From Telmatobacter sp. DSM 110680 (GTDB lineage Bacteria > Acidobacteriota > Terriglobia > Terriglobales > Acidobacteriaceae), in assembly GCF_039994875.1 (NCBI RefSeq), contig NZ_CP121196.1, positions 2,728,001 through 2,792,000 of the forward strand: a stretch of 64,000 nucleotides of DNA, written 5' to 3'. Each line of letters begins with the position of its first letter. Within the stretch, counting starts at the first letter, position 1. A program made the position numbers and the translations under genes. The notes under the pieces were generated by a model. That model did no database searches. It worked only from the letters and a program-made list of their open reading frames with translations, and was not told where the DNA came from. Positions 44,361 through 53,657 of the stretch are shown piece by piece.

Positions 44361-45869
44361 ATGATGAATCGCCGCACGTTTCTTGAAACTGCATCCGCCT
44401 CCGCTTGTTTCACTATTCTTCCCAGGCATGTATTGGCGGGAAGCGGGGTCGTCCCTCCGAGCGACAAAATCACGGTTGCTCACATCGGCACTGGCACGGA
44501 GGGTCTCCGCGAGATGCCGAGATTGATGGCGGTTCCCGAGGTCCAGATTGTTGCCGTCTGTGACCCTTCAAAGCATGCGATCGGATACCGGGATTGGGGA
44601 ACGGATGATCTTCTCAATGAACTGCGGACGGTCCTCGATAAGCCCGAATGGATGGCCGGAACCGAAGGAACTGTTCCCGGAGGCCGCGATGTAGCGAAGA
44701 ACTTTGTCGAGACGTACTACGCGACTGAGCAGGGCGGCGCATTCAAGGGCTGCTCTGCGTATGCCGATTTCCGCGAGCTCCTCGACAAAGAAAAAGACGT
44801 CGATGCCGTCAAGATCATGACGCCGGATCATCTTCACGGCATCATCAGCATCGCCTGCATGAAGAGGGGCAAGCACGTCATTATGCATAAGCCCATCGCC
44901 AATCGATTGCGCGAAGCCAAACTGGTGATCGACACCGCACGAGAAACGGGTGTTGCCACGCACTTCATGCCGTGGGAAGCGAATGGATCGATGGATCAGG
45001 TGATGGCCTGGATCAACGGTGGGGCCATCGGCGATCTACGTGAAATCCATAATTGGACGAACCGTCCTGTGTGGCCACAGTACACCAGCGTTCCCACCGC
45101 GTCCACGCCTGTTCCGGAAGGCTTCGAGTGGGACTTGTGGCTGGGGCCTGAAGCCGAGCGGCCATATTCGCCGGACTACACGCACATGGTATTTCGCGGG
45201 TGGTATGACTTCGGCGGCGGTTCCATGGCGGATATGGGGCATTACAGCCTGTGGACGGTCTTCAATGCCTTGGAGTTGGGATCACCGATCAGCGTCGAAC
45301 CCATGCTGACTCACACATGTGGGTTGAAGAACGGAATCGCGTATACAGTGAATAACGACTTCTCCTTTCCGACGGCCAGTACCGTCCGCTTCAAATATCC
45401 AGCAAGCGGGAAAAGACCTGCGGTGGACCTGGTGTGGTACGACGGCGGGATGCGTCCCCCGGCGCCGGAGCTTGAGATGGATAAGGAAGAGGTTCCGATC
45501 GAGGGCATGATGTTCGTCGGCAGCAAGGGAAAGATTCTGGCTGGCTTTCAGCTTGAAGATCCACATCTGATGCCGCAAGGAAGCATGCCGAAAGATCTGG
45601 TCACGCCAGTCAGGGGCCGAGGCCAACGCGGCGCCGTTCCGTCGGGGATGCGCCAGTGGATTGAAGCTGTGCGCGGCGGACCGCAATCGCCCTCAAGTTT
45701 CTTGAACGCGGGTCCAATTTCAGAGGCCGTTAACTTGTATGCGGTCGCACTGCGGACAGGCAAGAAGCTGCTTTACGACGGGCAATCCCAAAAGGTCACG
45801 AATGTGGCAGAGGCTGATAAATATCTGAGCCGTGAATACCGTAAGGGTTGGGATCCGCGAGCACTATGA
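44361..45869 (+). CDS. Gfo/Idh/MocA oxidoreductase, Tat-exported (first of three)
   Basis: 502 aa from the ATG at 44361 ('gaaagg' upstream; the next codon is also ATG). 'MNRRTFLETAS' is a twin-arginine signal. The Rossmann fold starts at 'VAHIGTGTEG' (about 39-48). The catalytic Lys is kept in 'MHKPIAN', where the usual EKP reads HKP. The second domain has 'GSMADMGHYSL', the catalytic-His region. Such enzymes oxidise or reduce a sugar carbon with bound NAD(P); the Tat signal implies folding with cofactor before export, as with Zymomonas glucose-fructose oxidoreductase. It follows the TIM-barrel gene by 86 bp. Confidence 0.88.
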   Translation: MMNRRTFLETASASACFTILPRHVLAGSGVVPPSDKITVAHIGTGTEGLREMPRLMAVPEVQIVAVCDPSKHAIGYRDWGTDDLLNELRTVLDKPEWMAGTEGTVPGGRDVAKNFVETYYATEQGGAFKGCSAYADFRELLDKEKDVDAVKIMTPDHLHGIISIACMKRGKHVIMHKPIANRLREAKLVIDTARETGVATHFMPWEANGSMDQVMAWINGGAIGDLREIHNWTNRPVWPQYTSVPTASTPVPEGFEWDLWLGPEAERPYSPDYTHMVFRGWYDFGGGSMADMGHYSLWTVFNALELGSPISVEPMLTHTCGLKNGIAYTVNNDFSFPTASTVRFKYPASGKRPAVDLVWYDGGMRPPAPELEMDKEEVPIEGMMFVGSKGKILAGFQLEDPHLMPQGSMPKDLVTPVRGRGQRGAVPSGMRQWIEAVRGGPQSPSSFLNAGPISEAVNLYAVALRTGKKLLYDGQSQKVTNVAEADKYLSREYRKGWDPRAL

Positions 45870-46120
45870 GAATCGTTGCCCGGCCCTGTCGGCCCTCTGA
45901 AACGGGTCGCGCCAGCCAGATGCGATTTTCTTCAGCTCACCGAATTCCTACAGCAGAGCCGGATCGATTCGTCCAAGCTCTTGCTATGCAGGATCTCGGT
46001 AGCCTCCAAAACAGCGTGGAAGCAGTTCTCCTAGATCAGTTCCGCCGCCTGAACCCGCCCAACAGGTCAGAGAATGATATAAATCAGTTGCATCATAGAA
46101 CTCGTGCTAATGGAATCCTA

Positions 46121-47536
46121 ATGCCTGATCAATCCGCTCCTGAATCCCTCTCTCGCTCTTTCAATCGCCGCCGTTTTTTAAAAGCTGCCGGATCTGCGGC
46201 CATTCTTCCCGCCGCTCTTCGCAGCCTCGGAGCGCAAACACCGGCCACCTCGCCCAATAACCGCATCAATCTGGGTGTGATAGGCATGGGATGGCAAGGG
46301 CCCGGAAACACGGAAGCGTTTCTAACTTTGTCGGACTGCCAGGTCGTCGCAGCGTGCGATATTGATGCCAACCATCTGCAAGCTGCTGTCAAGAAGATTA
46401 ATGACGCTTACGGGAACGAGGATTGTAAGGGCTATCACGATTATCGCGAGCTACTCGCTCGTGACGATATTGATGCCGTTATGATCGCCGTGCCCGACCA
46501 CTGGCACGAGATCGTCGCCACTGAAGCCGCCCGGCGCAAAAAAGATATTTATGGCGAAAAGCCTCTGGCGCACACCATCGCCGAACAGCAATCTATCGTG
46601 CGCGCTGTCCAGCAGAATCGGATCATCTGGCAAATGGGGTCATGGCAGCGCTCTGTTCCCATGTTTCACAAAGCTGCGGAGATTGTTAGAAACGGGCTGA
46701 TTGGAGATGTTACCCATGTCGAGGTCGGTCTGCCAGGCGGCAACTCAGACTTCGACGAAGTTGGGAAGAAAGCGCTCGCAGACTTGGCCTCAGGAGGGCA
46801 AAGCGTGGCGAGCCTGGAGCAGGTTGTGCAGGGCAGCCCGGCCTGGAATTTGCTCGTCACCGATCCCCCCAAGGAACTGGACTACGAGATGTGGATCGGT
46901 CCATCGAAGATGGAGCCGTACATCAGGGCTCGCTCGCACAAATCCTGGCGCTGGAACTACAACACGGGCGGTGGCGAACTTCTGGATTGGATCGGTCACC
47001 ATTGCGATATTGCTCACTGGGGCCTCGATTTCGATCACACCGGTCCGTCCGAGGTTGAAGGCAGTGGCGAACTCCCACCTGCCCACGCGGTCTGGAATAC
47101 CGCGCCCAAATACCGGTTCGAATTGAAATACCCACGCGGCATAACCATGACAATTGCCGGTGGCCATCCCGATATCAAAACCGGAGTGAAATGGATTGGC
47201 ACCGAGGGCTGGGTGTGGGTCGACCGCGGTGGATTCGACGCATCGAATCCAGCGTGGAAGCAGGGCAAATACCTGCCGCGGGAACTGCGCAAGGTCAAGC
47301 TATATACGTCATCGGATCATCAACAAAACTTCCTGGATTGCATAAAGACGCGTCAAGCGACTGTCACGCCCGTTGAGGTCGGACATAACTCTGCGCTACC
47401 CGGGCACCTTTGCCTTATCTCGATGCTCACTGGAAAAAAGATCCGGTGGGATGCGAAGGAAGAGAAGATCATCGGCGATCCGGAAGCGAGCAAGTTGATG
47501 ACACGCGAATACCGAGGACCTTGGAAGATGAGCTAG
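46121..47536 (+). CDS. Gfo/Idh/MocA oxidoreductase, Tat-exported (second of three)
   Basis: 471 aa from the ATG at 46121; the frame is open from 45848 but the upstream part has no coding features. 'FNRRRFLKAAG' is a twin-arginine signal. Rossmann motif 'LGVIGMGWQG' near residue 50, complete catalytic 'GEKPLAH' near residue 146, and 'LLDWIGHHCDIAHWGL' with the catalytic His region. Unlike its two paralogues it has a fully standard active site. About 250 bp separate it from the first oxidoreductase gene and 120 bp from the next TIM barrel. Confidence 0.9.
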   Translation: MPDQSAPESLSRSFNRRRFLKAAGSAAILPAALRSLGAQTPATSPNNRINLGVIGMGWQGPGNTEAFLTLSDCQVVAACDIDANHLQAAVKKINDAYGNEDCKGYHDYRELLARDDIDAVMIAVPDHWHEIVATEAARRKKDIYGEKPLAHTIAEQQSIVRAVQQNRIIWQMGSWQRSVPMFHKAAEIVRNGLIGDVTHVEVGLPGGNSDFDEVGKKALADLASGGQSVASLEQVVQGSPAWNLLVTDPPKELDYEMWIGPSKMEPYIRARSHKSWRWNYNTGGGELLDWIGHHCDIAHWGLDFDHTGPSEVEGSGELPPAHAVWNTAPKYRFELKYPRGITMTIAGGHPDIKTGVKWIGTEGWVWVDRGGFDASNPAWKQGKYLPRELRKVKLYTSSDHQQNFLDCIKTRQATVTPVEVGHNSALPGHLCLISMLTGKKIRWDAKEEKIIGDPEASKLMTREYRGPWKMS

Positions 47537-47655
47537 CGCCGTCTCTGCCCACCGGTCCTCTTTCCGCTGAGTACCAGATTCGCAATGAGTTCGAAAATTC
47601 GAGGTTTAGTCAGGGGTTCCGGCCGACGATAGAATGGCCGTTCAATTGGAGGTAT

Positions 47656-48549
47656 ATGCGACCCATAACACGCAGGAACTTTATTGGGGGGGCAGCCGCA
47701 GTTGCTGCTTTTTCTTCAACAAAGTTCTCGTTTGGAATGCCATTGGAACTAACGACGGGCATCCAGTTGTACAGCGTGCGCCAGCAGATGGCAAAGGACT
47801 TTGAGGGGACTCTGGCCGCAGTTCGCGCGGCAGGGTACCTCGAGGTGGAATCTGCTTCGCTGCCGAAGAAGCCCGCGTCCGAAATTCGCAAAGCGCTTGA
47901 CCAGGCTGGACTAAAGTGTGTGAGTTCGCACCGCTCGTTTACCGATGTCACCCGAGATCTGGATGCCACGACCGAGTTTGAGAAGACCATTGGCGTGAGC
48001 TACATCATCTGTCCGGGACCGGGACGCAAGAACCCTCCAGCTTCGGGCACAAACGCGGCTCCTCTTACGGTCGATGACTGGAAATACAACGCCGAAGAGT
48101 TCAACAAGGCGGGCGAGAAACTGAAAAAGGCAGGCATCAACTTCGGTTATCACAACCACTGGGTCGAGTTTCAGCCGGTCGAAGGCAAAGTGCCCTACGA
48201 GGTGCTGCTGGAACTCTGCGAGCCCGACAAAGCGACCTTCGAGATGGACTGCGGTTGGGTGAGGGTTGCAGGCCAGGACCCCGCCGTTCTAATGAAGAAA
48301 TATCCGCAGCGGTTCTCCATGCTTCACGTGAAAGACTTCCATCTTCCACCGAACGTTTCGTTTGCGACGCACGAGGAAGCGAAAGTGACGGAGCTTGGCC
48401 GCGGATCGATCGACTACCGGCCGATCTTTGCGCAGGCAGCAGAAAACCAGAAGATTACACATGCCTTCGTCGAGCAGGAGGCCTTTGACATTCCGTGGCA
48501 GGAGTCGCTGAAGGTGGATGCAGACTACCTGAAAAGCCTTTCTATTTAG
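47656..48549 (+). CDS. Tat-exported sugar isomerase/epimerase (xylose-isomerase-type TIM barrel)
   Basis: 297 aa from the ATG at 47656, 5 bp after 'ggagg'. 'ITRRNFIGGAA' is a twin-arginine signal. The TIM barrel keeps the metal-site residues seen in active members: 'YHNHWVEF', Asp in 'FEMDCGW', His in 'LHVKD' and Glu in 'VEQEAFD'. This is the probable active partner to the degenerate paralogue at 43411. The likely role is isomerisation, epimerisation or lysis of a keto-sugar made by the neighbouring oxidoreductases. Confidence 0.88.
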   Translation: MRPITRRNFIGGAAAVAAFSSTKFSFGMPLELTTGIQLYSVRQQMAKDFEGTLAAVRAAGYLEVESASLPKKPASEIRKALDQAGLKCVSSHRSFTDVTRDLDATTEFEKTIGVSYIICPGPGRKNPPASGTNAAPLTVDDWKYNAEEFNKAGEKLKKAGINFGYHNHWVEFQPVEGKVPYEVLLELCEPDKATFEMDCGWVRVAGQDPAVLMKKYPQRFSMLHVKDFHLPPNVSFATHEEAKVTELGRGSIDYRPIFAQAAENQKITHAFVEQEAFDIPWQESLKVDADYLKSLSI

Positions 48550-48573
48550 CGCATCTCCACCGCCCGAGGGTAC

Positions 48574-49116
48574 ATGGCTGCTTCAACTGAAATAAAAACG
48601 CTCCCTGTTCGTAAAGTCGCATGGGACTTCACATTTGCTTTTCTGTCTTTGCGATTTTGGCTCGGTGTTCGAGCCTTGTTCGTCGGCATTCAGAAATATG
48701 CCGCCTATAAATCCGTTGCAATGCCTCTTATCGATCCTTCGACCGGCCAGCCGGATGCAAGCGGCGTGATGGTCAACGTGAGCGTGAAGTCCTACGCGTT
48801 GGCAAATTACGCGGGAATCCCTGTTGGACTCAGAGACAAGTTCGCTCATGACCCGCTCTTCCCGAAATTTGCATTGACGTTGTTCGATCGCATGCTTGGC
48901 CCGGCCTTCATTTTGACCGGAATTATGCTTATCATCGGCCTCGGTACACGTGTCTCATTGCTTGTACAAGGATTGCTCTTCATCGCGCTGACGGTCGGAC
49001 TGGTTCTGATTGATGCGAACGACGGCGTGGCCTATCTCGGCATCCACATCGGACTGGTAGCCGCTGCGTTTTTGCTCGCCCAGCACAACAGGTTTGCGGT
49101 TCTGAATAAATGGTAG
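48574..49116 (+). CDS. DoxX-like membrane protein
   Basis: 180 aa, ATG at 48574 with 'gaggg' upstream. Four membrane segments are visible (about 18-40, 77-82 region weak, 103-125, 127-147, 152-170) with the 'LGPAFILTGIMLIIGLGTR' pattern typical of the DoxX/DoxD-like superfamily. Members are quinone-linked or redox-associated membrane proteins. Its last 7 bases overlap the start of the next oxidoreductase gene, so it is part of the same operon. An electron-transfer role to the membrane is an inference. Confidence 0.75.
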   Translation: MAASTEIKTLPVRKVAWDFTFAFLSLRFWLGVRALFVGIQKYAAYKSVAMPLIDPSTGQPDASGVMVNVSVKSYALANYAGIPVGLRDKFAHDPLFPKFALTLFDRMLGPAFILTGIMLIIGLGTRVSLLVQGLLFIALTVGLVLIDANDGVAYLGIHIGLVAAAFLLAQHNRFAVLNKW

Positions 49117-50450
49117 ACAAGTTGAATCGTCGTGAGTTCATCAGCGCTACGGCAGTAGCGGGCGCCGCCATGCTGTTAGAGGCCTGCAAGTCCGACACCG
49201 CCGAACAGACGGCAGCCGTAAAGAAGTCTTCGCTGAATACCATCAATGTCGCGCTGATTGGTTATGGCGAAGAAGGAAAGATTCTTCTCGAGTCGCTACT
49301 GAATATTGAAGGCGTCCGGCTTGTCGCTCTCTGCGACATCTGGGACTACCACCGCGGCGAGGGGCAACGCTACCTGCAGAAGCTCGGAAACGAAGTCCGC
49401 GTCTACGAAAACTATGAAGACCTGCTCGCCAAGGAAAAAGATCTGCAGGCGGTTTTCATCGCGACTCCCGATTTCTGGCATGCGCCGATGACGAACACCT
49501 GCCTCAAAGCAGGTCTGCATGTGTACTGCGAAAAGATGATGAGCAACACCATTGAAGGTGCGCGCTCGATGGTCAAGACCATGCGCGAGACTGGAAAGCT
49601 GTTGCAGATCGGTCACCAGCGACGCAGTAATCCACGATACGTCTTCACCTTGAATCGGCTGCTTCACGATGCCCAATTCTGCGGCCGCCTCACCGCTGTG
49701 CAGGGACAATGGAATCGGGCAGTCAAAGAGGATTTTGGCTGGCCAAAGAAATTCGAGATGCCGACGAGCATGCTTGCTAAGTATGGCTACAAGGACATGC
49801 ACCAGTTCCGTAATTGGCGCTGGTACAAAGGTCTCGGTGGCGGTCCCTTGTCTGACCTCGGCGCGCACCAGATTGACATTTTCAACTGGTGGCTGGGCAT
49901 GACGCCCAAGTCCGTGGTCGCCAGCGGTGGTTTGGATTATTTCAAGAATCACGACTGGTATGACAACGCGATGGTCATTTACGAGTATCCGTTGGATCAG
50001 GGTGTTGCGCGCGCGTTCTACCAGGTGCAGACGACCACCAGCGCCGGGGGCGGTTATTTTGAGTCGTTCATGGGCGATGACGGCACCATCAAGATGTCGG
50101 AAGATCCGTCGCTCTGCGCCATCTATCGTGAAGCGCGCGCAAATGCGGTTTCATGGGACGACCTCGTACAGAAGGGATACGTAGCCGCAAAACCGGCTGC
50201 TGCGGTAGACGCAACAAAAGTGGACGTACGCGAGACCGCACAATTGGCGGAATACGAGATTCCTGTGTTTTTCAATAAACCTCCGCATCAGCCACACCTG
50301 GAAAACTTCTTCAACGCAATTCGGGGAACTGCGAAGTTGAATTGTCCCGCCGACGAAGCTTTCACAAGCGAATATGTCATTCACAGAGCAAACGACGCGG
50401 TGGCTGCCGAGAAAAAACTCCTGATCACCAACGAAGAAGTGAAGGCCTGA
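49110..50450 (+). CDS. Gfo/Idh/MocA oxidoreductase, Tat and lipoprotein signal (third of three)
   Basis: 446 aa. The N-terminus has both a twin-arginine motif ('LNRREFISATA') and a lipobox 'LLEAC' (Cys26), so it is probably exported folded and then lipid-anchored. Rossmann motif 'ALIGYGEEG' near residue 49; catalytic Lys in 'CEKMMSN' where the Pro of EKP is Met; 'SDLGAHQIDIFNWWLG' holds the catalytic His. It starts inside the DoxX gene (7-bp overlap), which suggests coupled expression and a membrane-bound complex. The ribosome site is weak. Confidence 0.88.
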   Translation: MVDKLNRREFISATAVAGAAMLLEACKSDTAEQTAAVKKSSLNTINVALIGYGEEGKILLESLLNIEGVRLVALCDIWDYHRGEGQRYLQKLGNEVRVYENYEDLLAKEKDLQAVFIATPDFWHAPMTNTCLKAGLHVYCEKMMSNTIEGARSMVKTMRETGKLLQIGHQRRSNPRYVFTLNRLLHDAQFCGRLTAVQGQWNRAVKEDFGWPKKFEMPTSMLAKYGYKDMHQFRNWRWYKGLGGGPLSDLGAHQIDIFNWWLGMTPKSVVASGGLDYFKNHDWYDNAMVIYEYPLDQGVARAFYQVQTTTSAGGGYFESFMGDDGTIKMSEDPSLCAIYREARANAVSWDDLVQKGYVAAKPAAAVDATKVDVRETAQLAEYEIPVFFNKPPHQPHLENFFNAIRGTAKLNCPADEAFTSEYVIHRANDAVAAEKKLLITNEEVKA

Positions 50451-50454
50451 GACT

Positions 50455-51120
50455 ATGAAAACAATCCTTTCTAATAATTTCCTGCTAGCCGCCGTCATCC
50501 TCATTCCCTCTGCAGCTCTCGCACAGGACAAAGTTCCACTGAAGACGCAACTACCCCGTCCTCTGTTCGTCGGCACACCCGTTCCGCTCAACGTGCCGAA
50601 TCTAGAGCCGCCGATGAAGGGCAAGCGCCCCGACTTCATGGTTCCTGCAGGCTCTGTCAATTTAGCCAAGGGCAAGAAAGTCACGGGCAGCGACACCAAT
50701 CCTGTGGTTGGTACTTTGGACCTGGTCACCGATGGCGATAAGGCCGGCGATGAAGGCTCTTGGGTCGAACTCGGGCCGGGGAAGCAGTGGGTGCAGATCG
50801 ACTTGGCGAAAAGCGCAAACGTCTCCGCTGTCCTCGTGTGGCACTTTCACTCCCAGGCGCGCGTCTACCGCGACGTTGTGGCTCAGGTGTCAGATGACCC
50901 CACGTTTAAATCGGGTGTGACGACGATCTTCAACAACGATTTCAAAGGTGAGCTTGGCCTCGGAGCTGGCAAGGATTTGAATTACGTCGAAACCTACCAG
51001 GGAAAACTGATCGATGCCAAGGGCGCGAAGGGCCGCTACGTTCGCCTTTACAGCAATGGAAACACGACGAACAAACTGAATGATTACATCGAGGTTGAAG
51101 TCTGGGGCAAGCCTGCCTGA
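50455..51120 (+). CDS. Secreted discoidin (F5/8 C-like) domain protein
   Basis: 221 aa from an ATG 4 bp after the previous stop, with 'gaagg' upstream. Signal peptide about 1-23. Residues 65-220 form a single jellyroll of the discoidin type ('WVQIDLAKSANVSAVLVWHF', 'GRYVRLYSNGNTTNKLNDYIEVEVW'). It has no catalytic motif and may hold a carbohydrate or another cluster protein. The first 60 mature residues are Pro-rich. Confidence 0.8.
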   Translation: MKTILSNNFLLAAVILIPSAALAQDKVPLKTQLPRPLFVGTPVPLNVPNLEPPMKGKRPDFMVPAGSVNLAKGKKVTGSDTNPVVGTLDLVTDGDKAGDEGSWVELGPGKQWVQIDLAKSANVSAVLVWHFHSQARVYRDVVAQVSDDPTFKSGVTTIFNNDFKGELGLGAGKDLNYVETYQGKLIDAKGAKGRYVRLYSNGNTTNKLNDYIEVEVWGKPA

Positions 51121-52633
51121 GTTCACTCGTTCCGCCACGCCTTCAATAGGGTCGTTGGCTCTTCGTCTGCCTTGGACCCGATGGCCCGCGTTCATTATTG
51201 TCGCTCTCATCGGATTGGCGGTTCGCCTTCCGCACTTGGGCGCGCGGCCCATGCACACAGACGAAGCCATCAACGGCTACATTGTCGGACAACTCCTTCA
51301 AGGAGAAGCGTTCACCTACGATCCGCAGGACCGCCATGGTCCTGCGCTGGCGGCCCTTGCTCTGCCGCTGGCCAGGATGCAGGGAGCAAAATCCTTCTCC
51401 GATTTGACCGAATCGGAGTTGCGGACAACATCAGTCGCAGCTGGGACGATCACGATTCTTCTTTTTGGCGCAGCAGCTGAGATGTTCGGAGTCGTTCCCT
51501 GTCTGCTCGCCGCTCTGCTGTTTGCCGTTGCTCCGTTGCCGGTCTACTACGACCGCTACTTCATCCATGAATCACTCTTCTGCGCAGCAACGTTCGCGCT
51601 GATACTGTCGAGTTGGCGCTCCTTCAATCGAAGATCAGTTGGTTACGCCGCTCTCGCCGGCGCATGCGTCGCGTTGATGGTTGCCTGCAAGGAAACCGCG
51701 ATCCTTCACCTCTTCGCATTAACCGTTGCAGCCCTCGTGTCCAATGTGTGGGACCTGCGCGGCAAGAGCTTCACCAAATCATTCCGGCTCGGCCCGCTGC
51801 TGGCCGGCGTTTCCACGTTTCTGGCATTGATTGTCATCTTGTTCACGTGGTTCGGCAGAAACTGGAAATCCTTCTTTGCGTTGGAGCGTGTGGCTCCAAA
51901 TGTCTTCGCTCGCTCGACTGGCCAGGGTCACGAACATCCCTTCTGGTACTTTGGAAAACTCCTTGTCAGCGGCTGGTCCGGCGGCGTGCTGGTTGGTCTT
52001 GCCTGCTTCGGCCTCTTCATCGCATTCAGAAAGCGGGATGCTTCCGCCTATCAGTTCCTTGCGTACTACGGATTGATTGTTGCCGCCATCTACAGCCTCA
52101 TTCCCTATAAGACACCGTGGCTGGCGCTCAATCTTTGGCTTCCTCTCGCTCTACTCGCTGCGATGTCAGTGGAGTCAATCTGGTCCATGGCCGAAACACG
52201 GTTTGGCCATCGCGCTGCCGTTCTTTCCTTCGGCATCCCCGCAATGCTGCTGGGTTTGTTGATTGTCCACGATACGCGCCAGCGCGTCTTTCTCGCTCCA
52301 GTTGAGGAAAGCAATCCCTATGCCTATGCCCACACTTCGGATGACATCCTCTCACTCCCCAGTGAAATCGCAGATGCGGCTCGCCGGGAAGGCATAAACA
52401 CTCCGCGCATCGCGGTGATCGCCTCTGATCCGTGGCCGCTTCCGTGGTACCTTCGCCAATTTCAACAAGTGGGCTTCTGGCAACCCGGCCAGCAAGTCCC
52501 GGCTGCAGACTTCTACATTACGTCTACCGAGGCCGCTGATCAGTATGCCGGTACATTGCGGGGCTTCCGGCCTGATTTTTTTGGGAGCCGCCCAGGCGTG
52601 CTCATCCTATTATGGCTGCCCGAGGGAAAGTGA
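51080..52633 (+). CDS. PMT/GT39-family-like membrane glycosyltransferase
   Basis: 517 aa from an ATG at 51080 that overlaps the previous gene by 41 bp. Around ten membrane segments begin near residue 35. The first large loop has 'PMHTDEAINGY', the acidic motif expected of the PMT (dolichyl-phosphate-mannose protein mannosyltransferase-like) superfamily, and 'DRYFIHESLF' follows. It resembles the TIGR03663-type family of flippase-associated membrane proteins. The substrate is unknown; the overlap suggests it is translated with the discoidin gene. Confidence 0.75.
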   Translation: MITSRLKSGASLPEFTRSATPSIGSLALRLPWTRWPAFIIVALIGLAVRLPHLGARPMHTDEAINGYIVGQLLQGEAFTYDPQDRHGPALAALALPLARMQGAKSFSDLTESELRTTSVAAGTITILLFGAAAEMFGVVPCLLAALLFAVAPLPVYYDRYFIHESLFCAATFALILSSWRSFNRRSVGYAALAGACVALMVACKETAILHLFALTVAALVSNVWDLRGKSFTKSFRLGPLLAGVSTFLALIVILFTWFGRNWKSFFALERVAPNVFARSTGQGHEHPFWYFGKLLVSGWSGGVLVGLACFGLFIAFRKRDASAYQFLAYYGLIVAAIYSLIPYKTPWLALNLWLPLALLAAMSVESIWSMAETRFGHRAAVLSFGIPAMLLGLLIVHDTRQRVFLAPVEESNPYAYAHTSDDILSLPSEIADAARREGINTPRIAVIASDPWPLPWYLRQFQQVGFWQPGQQVPAADFYITSTEAADQYAGTLRGFRPDFFGSRPGVLILLWLPEGK

Positions 52634-52639
52634 CTGCCA

Positions 52640-53470
52640 ATGGCTGAGATCCATCAATTCAACCACGCCGCCATGGCGACTCACTTTCAAGCGCGTATCG
52701 CCAGCGAGGAGAGAGCATATGCCGCGCAGGCTGCACAGGCCGCTTTCGACCTTGTGGACACACTCGAATCGCGTCTAAGCCGTTTCCGCATCGACAGCGA
52801 CATTGCCCGGCTCGCTGATCTCAAACCCGGTGAAAAAATGCGGTTGAGCGAGCCTGCCTTTGCCTGCCTGCAAATTGCGAAGCGGATGGATGAAGCTACA
52901 CAGGGCGCGTTCTGTCCCACGCCCGGCGCGCTGAAAACCCAGGCCTCGCTTCCCAAGTGGGATTTGATGCGAGGCGAGCATGCACTTCTATGCATCAAGG
53001 GCCGGCTTGAATTCGATCTGGGCGCCATTGGAAAGGGATTTGCTCTCGACCGCATGGCTGAGCTGCTCCGTCAATGGGATTGCCCCTCGTTTTTGCTGGT
53101 CGCAGGCGGCAGCAGCATTCTTGCAGGAGACCCGCCTCCCGATGCCCCGGGCTGGTCATGTGGCTTGGGTGAAGACAACGCATCGCAGCGTTTTTTTCTG
53201 ACTCATGCGTCATTGAGCGGTTCAGGAGTGGCAGTGAAAGGCGCTCATATTCTCGATCCGCGCACCGGCAAACCGGCATTGCGCCAAAGGCGGGCCTGGG
53301 TCCTTGCCGATACGGCAGCAGAATCCGACGCTCTCTCCACGGCTTGCATGGTTATGGGAGAGCCCGAATTACAGGGAATGCTTGCTCAGAACGACACATG
53401 GCTGGCGTTCCTCGAAACTGACCAATCTGCGAGATCGATTGGACGCCGGGTGCCGCCGATTGAAGCGTAG
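52640..53470 (+). CDS. apbE: FAD:protein FMN transferase (ApbE family)
   Basis: 276 aa from the ATG at 52640, 6 bp after the stop of the PMT gene. ApbE hallmarks are 'RLSRFRIDSDIARL', 'LEFDLGAIGKGFALDR' and 'ADTAAESDALSTACMVMG', the last carrying the Mg-binding and catalytic Asp. It attaches FMN from FAD to a Thr/Ser of a target protein. No export signal is evident, although many ApbE proteins work in the periplasm. No obvious flavinylated target is seen in the neighbouring genes. It ends the plus-strand cluster; the next gene converges 190 bp on. Confidence 0.9.
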   Translation: MAEIHQFNHAAMATHFQARIASEERAYAAQAAQAAFDLVDTLESRLSRFRIDSDIARLADLKPGEKMRLSEPAFACLQIAKRMDEATQGAFCPTPGALKTQASLPKWDLMRGEHALLCIKGRLEFDLGAIGKGFALDRMAELLRQWDCPSFLLVAGGSSILAGDPPPDAPGWSCGLGEDNASQRFFLTHASLSGSGVAVKGAHILDPRTGKPALRQRRAWVLADTAAESDALSTACMVMGEPELQGMLAQNDTWLAFLETDQSARSIGRRVPPIEA

Positions 53471-53657
53471 GTCGCGATCGGTAGAGTTCGTAGAGAAAAA
53501 GTTGGCATTCAAAATCCATAGCACCCATTTTGTGAGCTCTCTTTGGTTCATACCATAGGCGCGGTTGCAAAAACTGCGTCCCCGGAATACGGCTCGGATT
53601 CACTGTATTCCAGCCTGGGCGATTCGGACATAACTCCAATCTGGGGAATCGCACCCT

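Noticed and set aside
53584..53611. A 7-bp inverted repeat between apbE and the alpha-galactosidase
   Set aside because: Loop is 14 bases and there is no T run, so I do not call it a terminator.
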